Shown: one piece after another, positions 31,454 to 40,958 of the stretch
Position numbering within the stretch: the first letter of the stretch is position 1
Layout: every line of letters begins with the position of its first letter
Source: Rhodobacterales bacterium 32-67-9
GTDB taxonomy: Bacteria > Pseudomonadota > Alphaproteobacteria > Rhodobacterales > Rhodobacteraceae
Assembly: GCA_002280515.1 (NCBI GenBank)
Contig: NCEA01000001.1
Span: 1-64,000 of the forward strand
DNA: 64,000 nt
Direction: 5' to 3'
Program-made: the position numbers and the translations under genes
The notes under the pieces: generated by a model
Database searches by the model: none
What the model saw: only the letters and a program-made list of their open reading frames with translations
Told to the model about the DNA's origin: nothing

Positions 31454-32362
31454 TTGAAGCTTTTCTCCGGTACGCCGCTGTCGCAGTTCTCTGACCGGCC
31501 CGCACCAAGGCCGGTCGAAAAACCCGCGCCCCTTAGCACGCCGGCCACCGCTTCCGATGTCGCGATCCCGGAACCGACCGCGACAACGGCGCTGCGGATC
31601 GTGCCGGTGCCGCGCCTCGCGGCAGGCGGGCGCTGGCGGATCGAGGCGATGCGCTCGCTGTCGGAACCGCTTCTCTTGTGGTTCACCCGGGGCCAGGGCC
31701 GGATCACTGTCGGCGGCGTCACGCGGGGCTACGGCGCGCATAACGCGATCTTCATCCCGGCCGGCGTCATGCACGGGTTCGAGGCCGGCGCCCAGACCTA
31801 CGGCACCGCCGTGTTCTTCGGGCGCGGCTGCACGATCGACCTGCCGCCGACCCCGCAGCACCTGCGCATCCGCGATGTCGGCCCGCAGGCGGAACTGTCG
31901 GGGCTGATCGACAACATCCAGCGCGAGATGGAGAGCGGCAAGTCCGGCGCGACCCGCGCGGCGCAGCACCATCTTGGCCTGCTCGGTGTCTGGCTCGAAC
32001 GCCATGTCGAGGCGGACGGGACCGGCGCCAAGAAGCCGGACGCGGCCCGCCGCCTCGCCGCGCGCTACACGGCGCTTCTGGAACGCGAGTTCAGGTCCGG
32101 CAAAGGGGTCGCCGAATATGCGCGCGCGCTCGGGGTCACGCCGACGCATCTGACGCGGGTCTGCAACCAGACCTGCGGCCGCTCCGCCTCCGACCTCCTG
32201 CACGACCGGGTGATCTTCGAGGCGCGGATACTCTTGGCCGAAACCCGGATGCCGATCGCCCGCGTATCCGAGTCGCTGGGCTTCACCTCGGCAGCGTATT
32301 TCACCCGTGCATTTCAGCACCGCACCGGCAAGACCCCGTCTGCCTTTCGCCGCTCCACCTGA
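31454..32362 (+). CDS. AraC-family transcriptional regulator
   Basis: A 302-residue protein. A cupin-like N-terminal sensor (RITVGGVTRGYGAHNAIFIP, then AGVMHGFE) is followed by a C-terminal pair of helix-turn-helix motifs: VAEYARALGVTPTHLTRVCN and PIARVSESLGFTSAAYFTRA, ending FQHRTGKTPSAFRR, the AraC signature. A TTG start at 31454 was chosen because GAGGA lies 8 bases before it; an upstream TTG in the same frame has no ribosome site. It lies upstream of and parallel to the ABC operon starting at 32543 and is the obvious candidate regulator. Confidence 0.9.
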   Translation: MKLFSGTPLSQFSDRPAPRPVEKPAPLSTPATASDVAIPEPTATTALRIVPVPRLAAGGRWRIEAMRSLSEPLLLWFTRGQGRITVGGVTRGYGAHNAIFIPAGVMHGFEAGAQTYGTAVFFGRGCTIDLPPTPQHLRIRDVGPQAELSGLIDNIQREMESGKSGATRAAQHHLGLLGVWLERHVEADGTGAKKPDAARRLAARYTALLEREFRSGKGVAEYARALGVTPTHLTRVCNQTCGRSASDLLHDRVIFEARILLAETRMPIARVSESLGFTSAAYFTRAFQHRTGKTPSAFRRST

Positions 32363-32377
32363 GCGCGCCCCGACTGC

Positions 32378-32389
32378 GCGACATGTCGC
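32378..32389. promoter_or_regulatory. 12-bp palindrome GCGACATGTCGC between the AraC gene and the ABC operon
   Basis: A perfect dyad 15 bp after the AraC stop. Downstream of it TTGACG (near 32419) looks like a -35 element, but no convincing -10 is seen. It may be an operator or part of a weak terminator. Confidence 0.35.
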
Positions 32390-32542
32390 AAAAAGACCGA
32401 TAGTGACGGAATCGGGCGTTGACGCACGTTAAAAAAACGGGCGCAATGTGGGCGTGAGCAATTTTCCGTCTGCATCAGCTTTCGCCCAGTTCGGGGCGCG
32501 CGGGCGACGGAAGCAGAAAACGACTCGCGGGGAGAAACACGA

Positions 32543-34189
32543 ATGACCAAGCATTTCGCGCCGGATGTCCATCCGGCCGCCTTTGACTACGCCGAGGAAT
32601 TCCGCGCAGGCACGCTGAGCCGCCGTGAATTCCTGACCCGGGCTTCCGCGCTCGGCGTCAGTTCGGCCGCCGCCTACGGGCTTATCGGCCTGAAGGCACC
32701 CGCCCTTGCCCAGGACACGCCCCAGGCGGGCGGGACGCTGCGCATGCAGATGGAGACCCGCGCACAGAAAGACCCGCGCACCTGGGACTGGTCCGAACTG
32801 GCCAACTTCGCCCGCGGCTGGCTCGACTACATGGTCGAATACGAGATCGACGGCTCTCTTCGCGGCATGCTGATTGAAAGCTGGGAAGTGAACGACAATG
32901 CCACCGAATACACGCTGAAGGTGCGTCAGGGCGTCAAGTGGAACAATGGTGACGACTTCACCGCCGCCGATGTCGTGCACAACATCAGCCGCTGGTGCGA
33001 TGCCGGGGTCGAAGGCAATTCGATGGCCGCGCGCATGGGCGGGCTCGTGGACGAGGCCACCAAGAAGGCCCGCGACGGCGCCATCACCCTGGTCGATGAC
33101 TACACGGTCAAGCTGACCCTGCCGGCCCCCGACATCACTATCATCGTCGGGATGGCCGACTACCCGGCCGCGGTCGTCCACCAGTCCTACGACAACGGCG
33201 ATCCCTCAGCAAACCCGATCGGCACCGGCGCCTACCTGCCGGAATCGAACGAAGTCGGCGTGAAGCAGGTCCTGGTCCGCAATGCGGATCACACCTGGTG
33301 GGGCACCGAGGTCTATGGCGGCCCCTATCTCGACCGGATCGAATACATCGACCTCGGCACCGACCCCTCGGCCTTCCTGGCCGCAGCCGAGGCTGACGAG
33401 ATCGACCTCACCTATCGGACAGACGGCGATTTCGTCGAGATCTTCGACGGAATCGGTTGGCAGAAGTCCGAAGCCATCACCGCGGCCACGATCGCGATCC
33501 GCTTCAACCAGGACGCTGAGCTATTCAAGGACGCGAACGTCCGCAAGGCGCTGCAGATGGCCGTGGACAACGCGGTGGTGCTCGAGCTTGGCTATGCCAA
33601 TCTCGGCACGGTCGCCGAAAACCACCACGTCGCCCCGATCCACCCCGAATACGCCAAGCTCGACCCGCTCGTCGTCGATCCCGCGAAGGCCAAGGAAATG
33701 ATCGCCGCGGCCGGCCATGCGGACACCGAGTTCGAACTGATCTCGCTCGACGACGGTTGGCAGGCGGCCTCCTGTGACGCGGTGGCGGCGCAGGTTCGCG
33801 ATGCCGGCATCAAGATCAAGCGGACGATCCTGCCCGGCTCGACCTTCTGGAACGACTGGCTGAAGTATCCGTTCTCGGCCACCGAGTGGAACATGCGCCC
33901 GCTCGGCGTCCAGATCCTGGCGCTGGCCTACAAGTCCGGCGTGGCCTGGAACGAGACGGCCTTCTCGAACGCCGAGTTCGACACGCTCCTCTCCGAGGCC
34001 ATGTCGATCGCGGATGCCGACAAGCGGCGCGAGGTCATGGCCAAGCTCGAGAAGATCATGCAGGACGAGGGCGTGCTGATCCAGCCCTACTGGCGCTCGA
34101 TCTACCGCCACTTCAAGGACAACGTGAAGGGCGCGGACATGCATCCCACGTTCGAGCATCACCACTACAAGTGGTGGATCAGCGCCTGA
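32543..34189 (+). CDS. ABC transporter substrate-binding protein, oligopeptide/opine type (SBP family 5)
   Basis: A 548-residue periplasmic protein. It carries a twin-arginine signal ([20 protein letters not shown]) late in an unusually long N terminus, with cleavage near ALAQD (about residue 57). The mature part follows the DppA/OppA plan: [45 protein letters not shown], and the C-terminal [17 protein letters not shown]. The ligand cannot be assigned from sequence. GGGGAG precedes the ATG. The downstream genes encode two permeases and a fused ATPase, making a complete importer. Confidence 0.92.
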   Translation: MTKHFAPDVHPAAFDYAEEFRAGTLSRREFLTRASALGVSSAAAYGLIGLKAPALAQDTPQAGGTLRMQMETRAQKDPRTWDWSELANFARGWLDYMVEYEIDGSLRGMLIESWEVNDNATEYTLKVRQGVKWNNGDDFTAADVVHNISRWCDAGVEGNSMAARMGGLVDEATKKARDGAITLVDDYTVKLTLPAPDITIIVGMADYPAAVVHQSYDNGDPSANPIGTGAYLPESNEVGVKQVLVRNADHTWWGTEVYGGPYLDRIEYIDLGTDPSAFLAAAEADEIDLTYRTDGDFVEIFDGIGWQKSEAITAATIAIRFNQDAELFKDANVRKALQMAVDNAVVLELGYANLGTVAENHHVAPIHPEYAKLDPLVVDPAKAKEMIAAAGHADTEFELISLDDGWQAASCDAVAAQVRDAGIKIKRTILPGSTFWNDWLKYPFSATEWNMRPLGVQILALAYKSGVAWNETAFSNAEFDTLLSEAMSIADADKRREVMAKLEKIMQDEGVLIQPYWRSIYRHFKDNVKGADMHPTFEHHHYKWWISA

Positions 34190-34199
34190 TCAGGCACCT

Positions 34200-34231
34200 G
34201 GGGCGCGCCGGTCTCTTCTCCGGCGCGCCCC
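34200..34231 (+). terminator. Strong 12-bp hairpin between SBP and permease genes
   Basis: GGGGCGCGCCGG and CCGGCGCGCCCC pair perfectly around an 8-base loop, 10 bases past the stop of the binding-protein gene. Such intercistronic hairpins in ABC operons usually stabilise the upstream message or partly terminate, giving more binding protein than permease. A similar hairpin occupies the same place in the second operon at 56259. Confidence 0.65.
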
Positions 34232-34298
34232 CCATCCGGTCCGTCCTGGCCCCCGTTTCCCTGCCCCCGCCGACGCGGGAGGAAGGACAAGGTAGACC

Positions 34299-35339
34299 AT
34301 GCTCAAATTTCTTCTCCGGCGGCTTTTCACCATGGTGCTCACGGCGCTCTGCCTGACCTTCGTGGTGTTCTTCCTGACCAACCTGCCACCCAACCTCGAG
34401 AAACTGGCGAAATCCGAGGCCGGCAGCCGGATCACCGATGCCGAGGTCGAGAGCTGGCTGGAAAAGAACGGCCATGCCCGCCCGCTCCTTGTCCGTTACG
34501 GCGAATGGCTGGGTGTCATGCCGGGCTGGACCCGCGAGGAGAACGGCGTGACGCTGGGTCGCTGCATCGCACGCGGCCAGGATCCGGCCGAAGCGCCAAG
34601 GTTCTGCGGTGTGCTGGAGGGGTACTGGGGCTTGTCCTCGGTTTTCAAAGACGATGTGGGCACGATCATCGGCACGAGGCTCGGCCTCACCGGCATTCTC
34701 ATGTTCTGGGTCATGATGCTGATGGTGCCGGTCTCTCTGATCATCGGGGTGCTCGCGGGGATGCGCGAGGGGTCGAAGCTCGACCGGTCGCTCTCCACCT
34801 TCTCGATCGCATCGACGGCGACGCCGGAATACGTCTCGGGCGTTATCCTGATCGCGGTCTTCGCCACATCGATGGGCTGGAAGGTGTTCAAGGGCACCGC
34901 CACCTCGGCGATGGACAGCATCACGTTCGAAAACTTCTTCCTGCCGGTCCTGACCATCGCGCTCTACGGCATCGGCTACATCGCCCGGATGACCCGCGCC
35001 TCGATGACCGAGGTGATGACGGCGCAATATATCCGCACCGCGCGGCTCAAGGGCGTCTCGTTCACCAATGTCGTGATGAAACACGCGCTCAGGAACGCAC
35101 TGATCGCGCCGTTCACCGTGATCATGCTGCAGTTCCCGTGGCTGCTGAACGGCGTCGTGATCGTCGAGACGCTCTTCAACTACAAGGGCTTCGGCTGGAC
35201 CCTGGTGCAGGCCGCGGGCAACAACGACATCCAGCTCCTGCTCGGCTGCTCGGTCGTCGCCGTCGTCGTGGTCCTCGCCACGCAGCTCATCTCCGACGTG
35301 GGCTACGTATTCCTCAACCCCAGAATCAGGATCAGCTGA
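34299..35339 (+). CDS. ABC transporter permease, DppB type
   Basis: A 346-residue inner-membrane protein with six predicted helices. Between helices 1 and 2 is a large periplasmic loop (residues about 28-120) with two cysteines (GRCIARGQ and RFCGVLEG) that could pair. The cytoplasmic EAA-type loop is QYIRTARLKGVSFTNVVMKH and includes the conserved glycine, followed by ALRNALIAPFT. It ends one base before the next permease starts. Confidence 0.93.
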   Translation: MLKFLLRRLFTMVLTALCLTFVVFFLTNLPPNLEKLAKSEAGSRITDAEVESWLEKNGHARPLLVRYGEWLGVMPGWTREENGVTLGRCIARGQDPAEAPRFCGVLEGYWGLSSVFKDDVGTIIGTRLGLTGILMFWVMMLMVPVSLIIGVLAGMREGSKLDRSLSTFSIASTATPEYVSGVILIAVFATSMGWKVFKGTATSAMDSITFENFFLPVLTIALYGIGYIARMTRASMTEVMTAQYIRTARLKGVSFTNVVMKHALRNALIAPFTVIMLQFPWLLNGVVIVETLFNYKGFGWTLVQAAGNNDIQLLLGCSVVAVVVVLATQLISDVGYVFLNPRIRIS

Positions 35340-35340
35340 C

Positions 35341-36516
35341 ATGGAAGACCTTGGTTGGGGTGCCATCCTCCTCGGAGTGGCGAAACAGTTCCTGCCGGTC
35401 TGGATCGCGCTCGTCGTCACCTTCGCGGTGTCGATCCGCTTCAAGCGCCGGCTCGGCCTTTACGGCAAGCTCTTCGATTCCACGATCGGCATGATCGGCT
35501 TTGCCATCGTCATGTTCTGGGTCTTCTCGGCGCTCTTCGCCGACCTCATCGTGACCCATGACACGCTGAGCCAGATCAGCCAGATGAAGAACAAGATGCC
35601 CGGCACGGCGAAGCCGGACGGGTCGGGATGGTATCTGCTTGGTGGCGACCACCTCGGGCGCGACGTCTTCAGCCGGATGGTGGCCGGCAGCCGAGTGGTA
35701 ATCCAGATCGCGCCCCTGGCGACGCTCTTCGCCTTCATGGTCGGCGTGACGCTCGGCCTGCCGGCGGGCTATTACGCCGGCAAGCTCGATACCGGGCTTT
35801 CGTTTCTCGCCAACCTCATCCTCGCCTTCCCGGTGATCCTGCTCTTCTATCTCCTGGTGACGCCCGAGATCGTCGAGACCGGCCTGCCGCAGTACCTCGC
35901 AATCGTGCTCTTCCTCTTCCCGATCATCTTCCTGATGGTGCTGGTGAACTCACGCTACTACGTGATGCCGGCGTTCCGGACCAAGGTCCTGACGGCGATC
36001 GCGGTGATCGGCGGCTATCTCTACCTGGCGCTGGTGGGCGAGGTCGGCACCAAGGTCGCGGTCCTGCCGAACGCCATCGACCTCATCCACGTGCCGGGCA
36101 ACATCCTCATCGTCTTCGTCTCGGTGGTCTTCGTGAACTCGCCCACGGTGTTCCGCATCGTCCGCGGCATCACCCTCGACATCAAGACGCGCGACTATGT
36201 CTCGGCGGCCCAGACCCGCGGCGAACGGCCGTGGTACATCATGCTCTGGGAAATCCTGCCCAACGCCCGCGGCCCGCTCATCGTCGATTTCTGCCTCAGG
36301 ATCGGCTATACCACGATCCTGCTCGGGACCTTGGGCTTCTTCGGCCTCGGCCTCTCGCCGGAAAGCCCCGACTGGGGCTCGACGATCAACGCCGGGCGCA
36401 AGCTCCTGACCATCGCGCCGCATCCGGCCATCGTGCCGGCCCTCGCGCTGATGAGCCTTGTCCTCGGCCTCAACCTTCTTGCGGACGGCCTCCGCGAGGA
36501 AAGCCTGAAGGACTAG
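35341..36516 (+). CDS. ABC transporter permease, DppC type
   Basis: A 391-residue inner-membrane protein. The N-terminal OppC-like segment is followed by GGDHLGRDVFSRMVAGSRVV, typical of DppC. The EAA-type coupling loop is DYVSAAQTRGERPWYIMLWE, followed by ILPNARGP. It is about 90 residues longer than E. coli DppC, with extra hydrophobic segments around residues 165-250 (AIVLFLFPIIFLMVLVNSRY). This enlarged form occurs with enlarged DppB proteins in alphaproteobacteria. Confidence 0.92.
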   Translation: MEDLGWGAILLGVAKQFLPVWIALVVTFAVSIRFKRRLGLYGKLFDSTIGMIGFAIVMFWVFSALFADLIVTHDTLSQISQMKNKMPGTAKPDGSGWYLLGGDHLGRDVFSRMVAGSRVVIQIAPLATLFAFMVGVTLGLPAGYYAGKLDTGLSFLANLILAFPVILLFYLLVTPEIVETGLPQYLAIVLFLFPIIFLMVLVNSRYYVMPAFRTKVLTAIAVIGGYLYLALVGEVGTKVAVLPNAIDLIHVPGNILIVFVSVVFVNSPTVFRIVRGITLDIKTRDYVSAAQTRGERPWYIMLWEILPNARGPLIVDFCLRIGYTTILLGTLGFFGLGLSPESPDWGSTINAGRKLLTIAPHPAIVPALALMSLVLGLNLLADGLREESLKD

Positions 36517-36534
36517 GGGGTGCGCGTCCCGGCC

Positions 36535-36570
36535 CTTCTTCTTGGCGAAAATACTCCGGGGGTCCGGGGG
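36535..36570. repeat. Dispersed intergenic element, copy 3
   Basis: CTTCTTCTTGGCGAAAATAC followed by TCCGGGGGTCCGGGGG, right after the permease gene. It matches the elements at 10758 and 18101 in order and composition. Here it lies inside an apparent operon, so it cannot be an absolute terminator. Confidence 0.6.
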
Positions 36571-36582
36571 ATGAAGCGCGAT

Positions 36583-36636
36583 CGGCAAAGGTCCAGCGGA
36601 CCATTGCCGCGCGGAATGCCCGGCCCGTGGCCGGGC
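36583..36636 (+). other. Two tandem hairpins upstream of the fused ATPase gene
   Basis: First hairpin: CGGCAAAGGTCC / GGACCATTGCCG (36583-36609), 12 bp with one mismatch and a 3-base loop. Second: GCCCGGCC / GGCCGGGC (36618-36636), 8 bp with loop CGT. They occupy the 158-bp gap between the DppC-type permease and the ATPase gene, and may tune expression of the ATPase. Confidence 0.5.
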
Positions 36637-36674
36637 CGGGAGGGCCCCCGGCCGCTCCACAAGGGAGACACGTT

Positions 36675-38759
36675 ATGACCAAATGGGACTATGACGGCCC
36701 GATCCTCGAGATCGAGAACCTCTCGATCAGCTTCTTCACGCGGCTGCGGGAAATCCCCGCGGTGATGGACTTTTCCTGCACGGTCCAGCCCGGCGAGGCG
36801 ATGGGGCTTGTGGGCGAGTCCGGCTGCGGCAAGTCCACCGTGGCGCTCGCCGTCATGCGCGACCTTGGCAAGAACGGCCGCATCACCGGCGGCACGATCA
36901 GGTTCAAGGGCCGCGACCTGACCACGATGGGCGAGGAGGAACTGCGCCATATCCGCGGCTCCGAGATCGCGATGATCTACCAGGAGCCGATGGCTTCGCT
37001 GAACCCGGCGATGAAGATCGGCCAGCAGCTCATGGAAGTGCCGATGATCCATGAGGGCGTCTCGAAGGAGGAGGCGTGGAAACGCGCGCTGGAGGTCGTG
37101 ACCGATGTCCGCCTGCCGGACCCGGAGCGGATCCTGAAAAGCTATCCGCACCAGCTTTCGGGCGGCCAGCAGCAGCGCATCGTCATTGCCATGGCGCTGA
37201 TGTCGAAGCCCGCCCTTCTCATCCTCGACGAACCGACGACCGCGCTCGACGTGACGGTCGAGGCGGCGGTGGTCGACCTCGTCAAGGATCTCGGCCGCAA
37301 GTACGGCACCTCGATGCTCTTCATCTCGCACAACCTCGGGCTCGTACTCGACACCTGCAACCGGCTCTGCGTGATGTATTCCGGCGAGGCGGTGGAGACG
37401 GGCAGCATCGAGGATGTCTTCGACAAGATGCAGCACCCCTACACCCAGGCGCTCTTCCGTTCGATCCCGCTGCCGGGGGCCGACAAGAACTCGCGCCCGC
37501 TCGTCGCCATCCCGGGCAACTTCCCGCTGCCGCACGAGCGGCCCAATGGCTGCAATTTCGGTCCGCGCTGCGATTATTTCGTTGCCGGGCGCTGCGACGC
37601 CGGCGACATCCCGATGCAGCACGTCACCGGCAACGACCGCCACGATACCCGCTGCCTCAGGGTCGACGAGATCGACTGGAACGCCCCCCTCAAGGCCGCG
37701 AAGACCGTCGAGAAGACCCCGATCGGCAATGTCGTCCTCAAGATGGAGGACTTGCGGAAATATTACGAGGTCAACGCCAACGCGCTTTTCGGCGGCGGCG
37801 ACACCAAGGTCGTGAAGGCCAACGAGACGCTGAGCTTCGAGGCGCACGAGGGCGAGACGCTGGCCATCGTCGGCGAATCCGGCTGCGGCAAGTCGACCTT
37901 CGCCAAGGTGCTGATGGGGCTGGAGACCGCGACCTCGGGCCAGATCTTCCTTTATGACAACGAGATCCAGTCGACCCCGATCGAAAGCCGCAATACCGAG
38001 ACCGTTTCCGGCGTGCAGATGGTGTTCCAGAACCCGTTCGATACGCTCAACCCGTCGATGACGGTCGGCCGCCAGATCATCCGCGCGCTCGAGATCTTCG
38101 GCGAGGGCAATTCAGACGAGGAACGCCGCAACCGGATGCTGGAACTGCTCGACCTTGTGAAGCTGCCGCGCGCCTTCGCCGAGCGGATGCCGCGCCAATT
38201 GTCGGGCGGGCAGAAGCAGCGCGTCGGCATCGCCCGGGCCTTCGCCGGCGGCGCCAAGATCGTGGTGGCGGACGAACCCGTCTCGGCGCTCGACGTGTCG
38301 GTCCAGGCCGCCGTCACCGACCTCCTGATGGAAATCCAGCGCAAGAACCGCACGACGTTGCTTTTCATCAGCCATGACCTCTCGATCGTCCGCTATCTCT
38401 CGGACCGGGTGATGGTGATGTATCTCGGCCATGTCGTGGAACTCGGCACCACCGATCAGGTCTTCTCGCCGCCCTACCACCCCTATACCGAGGCGCTGCT
38501 CTCGGCCGTGCCGATCGCCGACACCAAGGTCAAGAAGAAGCGCATCGTGCTTGAGGGCGATATCCCCTCGGCGATGAACCCGCCACCGGGCTGTCCGTTC
38601 CAGACGCGCTGCGGCTGGAAGTCGAAGGTTCCGGGCGGGATCTGCGAGACCCAGATGCCGCCGGTCCGCACTCTCGCCAACGGTCACCAGATCAAGTGCC
38701 ACCTTTCCGACGAGGAATTCGCCAGGATGGAGCCGGTGATCAAGATCGCGGCCGAGTGA
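36675..38759 (+). CDS. Fused dual ATP-binding protein of an oligopeptide-type ABC transporter (DppD-DppF)
   Basis: A 694-residue protein with two complete ATPase domains. Domain 1 (residues about 10-270): Walker [10 protein letters not shown], signature LSGGQQQR, Walker [10 protein letters not shown]. Domain 2 (about 360-620): Walker [18 protein letters not shown], Walker [12 protein letters not shown]. Each is followed by an oligopeptide C-terminal domain with the cysteine cluster ([11 protein letters not shown]...GRC and [11 protein letters not shown]...GICE). One chain thus supplies both motor subunits that are separate in E. coli Dpp. GGGAG precedes the ATG. The last 20 bases overlap the convergent FemAB-like gene. 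Confidence 0.95.
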   Translation: MTKWDYDGPILEIENLSISFFTRLREIPAVMDFSCTVQPGEAMGLVGESGCGKSTVALAVMRDLGKNGRITGGTIRFKGRDLTTMGEEELRHIRGSEIAMIYQEPMASLNPAMKIGQQLMEVPMIHEGVSKEEAWKRALEVVTDVRLPDPERILKSYPHQLSGGQQQRIVIAMALMSKPALLILDEPTTALDVTVEAAVVDLVKDLGRKYGTSMLFISHNLGLVLDTCNRLCVMYSGEAVETGSIEDVFDKMQHPYTQALFRSIPLPGADKNSRPLVAIPGNFPLPHERPNGCNFGPRCDYFVAGRCDAGDIPMQHVTGNDRHDTRCLRVDEIDWNAPLKAAKTVEKTPIGNVVLKMEDLRKYYEVNANALFGGGDTKVVKANETLSFEAHEGETLAIVGESGCGKSTFAKVLMGLETATSGQIFLYDNEIQSTPIESRNTETVSGVQMVFQNPFDTLNPSMTVGRQIIRALEIFGEGNSDEERRNRMLELLDLVKLPRAFAERMPRQLSGGQKQRVGIARAFAGGAKIVVADEPVSALDVSVQAAVTDLLMEIQRKNRTTLLFISHDLSIVRYLSDRVMVMYLGHVVELGTTDQVFSPPYHPYTEALLSAVPIADTKVKKKRIVLEGDIPSAMNPPPGCPFQTRCGWKSKVPGGICETQMPPVRTLANGHQIKCHLSDEEFARMEPVIKIAAE

Positions 38760-39642
38760 GACACGGCAGGATGAAACTCGTGGCGCCGAGCGCCGCGACT
38801 GCCGCCCCTGTGCCGATCTTGAAGCGCGCCAGCCCCGGCGCGTCCTCGGTATTGACGTCGCCAAGGTCGAGCGTGGTGTAGCCCTCCGCCTTCAGGCGCA
38901 GAATGGCCCGCCAAAGCAAGAGGTTATGCGCGTTGAGGCAGCGCCCCTCCGGCCCCGACCAGCCGACATGATAACTGGCCCAGGGCCAGTGCAGAAGGAA
39001 GAGCATCGCGGCGATCGTCTCGCCCCGCTGCCGGGCCTCGGCGTGAAGCGCGCTGCCCGGGTCGCCGGCAAGCCAGGCATGGGTGAACCGCACAGGCAGG
39101 GCCCGGTAGCCGCGCGCCCTCTGCTGGGCGGCATCCCGCGTCAGAAGTGCTGCGACCGACGCCGGATCGGGATGGCCGATCCGCACCTGCCCCGCAGCCT
39201 CCTCCGCCCGGACCAGCCGGTTGCGCCATTTGGCATTGAGGCCGGCGCGCAGCAGCCCTGCCTCCGGGGTCAGGTCGAGGAGCGCCACGTGGCGCGGTGT
39301 CACAAGCGGCACGACGCCCCGCCCCCCGACCCCGCCGCGTTCCGGCACCACGACGAGCGGCGAGACCGAGCGGGCGATCTGGCGAAGTGCCTCCCCCTCC
39401 ACCTCCGGTGAGACGGACGTTGTCCAGACCGGCCCGCGCAGGACGAGCGACAGGCGATACGGGCCGAGGCGGCGCGCGACGACCCGGGCAAACCCGACCG
39501 GCTCGCCGTCCAGCAGGATGCCCGCGCAGCGCGTGGCACGGCCAAGCCGCGCCAGCGCCGCCGCATAGGCCGCGCTTTGCTGAAGCGGCAATGCCGCCGC
39601 GCCGCCATCCTCTGCGCCGAATCCGTCCCAGACAATTTTCAT
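38740..39642 (-). CDS. FemAB/GNAT-like acyltransferase
   Basis: A 300-residue protein with the split GNAT fold of the FemAB type: an N-terminal half starting MKIVWDGFGAED, and a C-terminal half with LHAEARQRGETIAAMLFLLH, SYHVGWSGPEGR and LGDVNTEDAPGLARFKIGTG, the last typical of family members that use aminoacyl-tRNA or acyl-CoA donors. Substrate is unknown. No good ribosome site is visible before the ATG. It converges with, and overlaps by 20 bases, the ATPase gene. Confidence 0.8.
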   Translation of the reverse strand: MKIVWDGFGAEDGGAAALPLQQSAAYAAALARLGRATRCAGILLDGEPVGFARVVARRLGPYRLSLVLRGPVWTTSVSPEVEGEALRQIARSVSPLVVVPERGGVGGRGVVPLVTPRHVALLDLTPEAGLLRAGLNAKWRNRLVRAEEAAGQVRIGHPDPASVAALLTRDAAQQRARGYRALPVRFTHAWLAGDPGSALHAEARQRGETIAAMLFLLHWPWASYHVGWSGPEGRCLNAHNLLLWRAILRLKAEGYTTLDLGDVNTEDAPGLARFKIGTGAAVAALGATSFILPCLTRPRS

Positions 39643-39687
39643 GGCCGCATTAAGCCCGCGGAAACCTAACGCGCGCCTAATACCGGC

Positions 39688-39855
39688 ATGAGACAGAGTC
39701 GTACCCCCCATCGCCACGCCGTCCACGGCATCCACGCCCCTGGCCCACGCCTGACCTTCTCGGCCGCGCTGCTTGTCGCCACGGGCCTCTCCTCGGCCTT
39801 CCTCGTCGTGCTCGCCGGCTTCACTGCGGCGATGACGATGATCTGGCCCGGCTGA
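39688..39855 (+). CDS. Hypothetical 55-residue single-pass membrane protein
   Basis: An open frame MRQSRTPHRHAVHGIHAPGP followed by a hydrophobic region (TFSAALLVATGLSSAFLVVL) and ending MTMIWPG. There is no clear ribosome site. It is divergent from the FemAB-like gene and ends 3 bases before the convergent aglK stop. I do not recognise it; coding status is tentative. Confidence 0.4.
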   Translation: MRQSRTPHRHAVHGIHAPGPRLTFSAALLVATGLSSAFLVVLAGFTAAMTMIWPG

Positions 39856-39858
39856 GCC

Positions 39859-40947
39859 TCAGCGGTAGAGAAGCGAGCGGCCAGCGTGGAACAGGTGAAC
39901 CTTCGCCGGGTCCACGCGAAGCCCGACCTCCGCATGCCGCAACCCGGCATGGTTGCCCGGCAGCTTGGCGACCACCGCAGCGTAACCGTCCCCGGCCGCG
40001 AAATAAAGCAGCGTCACCTCGCCAAGCGCCTCGGTGATCTCGACCTGGCCACGCCAGGCCGGTGCCGTGTCGTCGGTCGGCACGAAATCCTCGGGCCGGA
40101 TGCCGACCCGGACCGCCAGCCCCGTGTCGGACGTATGTGTCGGGATCGAGGATGTCACAGTCCCGCCCGACGACAGCCGGATCGTCGTCACCGCTCCGGT
40201 ACCAATGACCTCGCCGTCGAGAAGGTTCATCGCCGGCGAGCCGATGAACTGCGCGACGAACTCGGTCTCCGGCCGCTCGTAAAGCTCCAGCGGCGTGCCG
40301 ACCTGCGCGATGCCGCCCCCGGCGAGGACGACGATGCGGGAGGCAAGCGTCATCGCCTCCACCTGGTCGTGGGTGACATAGATCATCGTCGCCGCCGGCA
40401 TCTTCTCCTTCAGCTGCGCGATCTCGATCCGGGTGGCGACGCGCAAGGCGGCGTCGAGGTTCGAGAGCGGTTCGTCGAAAAGATAGACCTTGGGGTTGCG
40501 GACGATGGCGCGGCCGATGGCGACGCGCTGGCGCTGACCGCCCGACAGCGCCTTCGGCAGCCGGTCGAGATAGGGGGTGAGTTGCAGGATACCGGCCGCC
40601 TTCTCGACCGCCGCGGCGATCTCCGCCTTCGGCGTCTTCGCGATCTTCAGCGCGAAGGCCAAGTTGTCGCGCACCGTCATGTGCGGGTAAAGCGCGTAGG
40701 ACTGGAACACCATCGCGATGCCGCGTTGCGCGGGCGGGACCGCGTTCATCACCTCGCCGTCGATCTCCAGCGTGCCGCCGGTGATCGTCTCCAGCCCCGC
40801 AATCATGCGCAAAAGCGTCGATTTCCCGCAGCCGGAGGGGCCGACGAACACGATCAGTTCACCCTGCCGGATATCGAGGTCGATGTCCTTCAGAACCGGC
40901 ACCTCGCCGTAGGACTTGACGATCCCCGTCAGTTTCAGACCGGCCAT
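39859..40947 (-). CDS. aglK: Alpha-glucoside ABC transporter ATP-binding protein
   Basis: A 362-residue ATPase of the UgpC/MalK group. Walker A is [18 protein letters not shown], the signature [14 protein letters not shown], and Walker [13 protein letters not shown]; the Q-loop is [14 protein letters not shown]. The C-terminal regulatory TOBE region (residues about 235-362) includes [22 protein letters not shown] precedes the ATG. Being the last gene of the aglE-F-G-A-K order known from Sinorhizobium, it should energise AglF/AglG. Confidence 0.94.
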   Translation of the reverse strand: MAGLKLTGIVKSYGEVPVLKDIDLDIRQGELIVFVGPSGCGKSTLLRMIAGLETITGGTLEIDGEVMNAVPPAQRGIAMVFQSYALYPHMTVRDNLAFALKIAKTPKAEIAAAVEKAAGILQLTPYLDRLPKALSGGQRQRVAIGRAIVRNPKVYLFDEPLSNLDAALRVATRIEIAQLKEKMPAATMIYVTHDQVEAMTLASRIVVLAGGGIAQVGTPLELYERPETEFVAQFIGSPAMNLLDGEVIGTGAVTTIRLSSGGTVTSSIPTHTSDTGLAVRVGIRPEDFVPTDDTAPAWRGQVEITEALGEVTLLYFAAGDGYAAVVAKLPGNHAGLRHAEVGLRVDPAKVHLFHAGRSLLYR

Positions 40948-40958
40948 TCCACGCCTCC

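Noticed and set aside
35628-36674. Upstream extension of the fused ATPase frame through the permease gene
   Set aside because: Out of frame with the permease, shadow composition, and a proper ribosome site and start exist at 36675.
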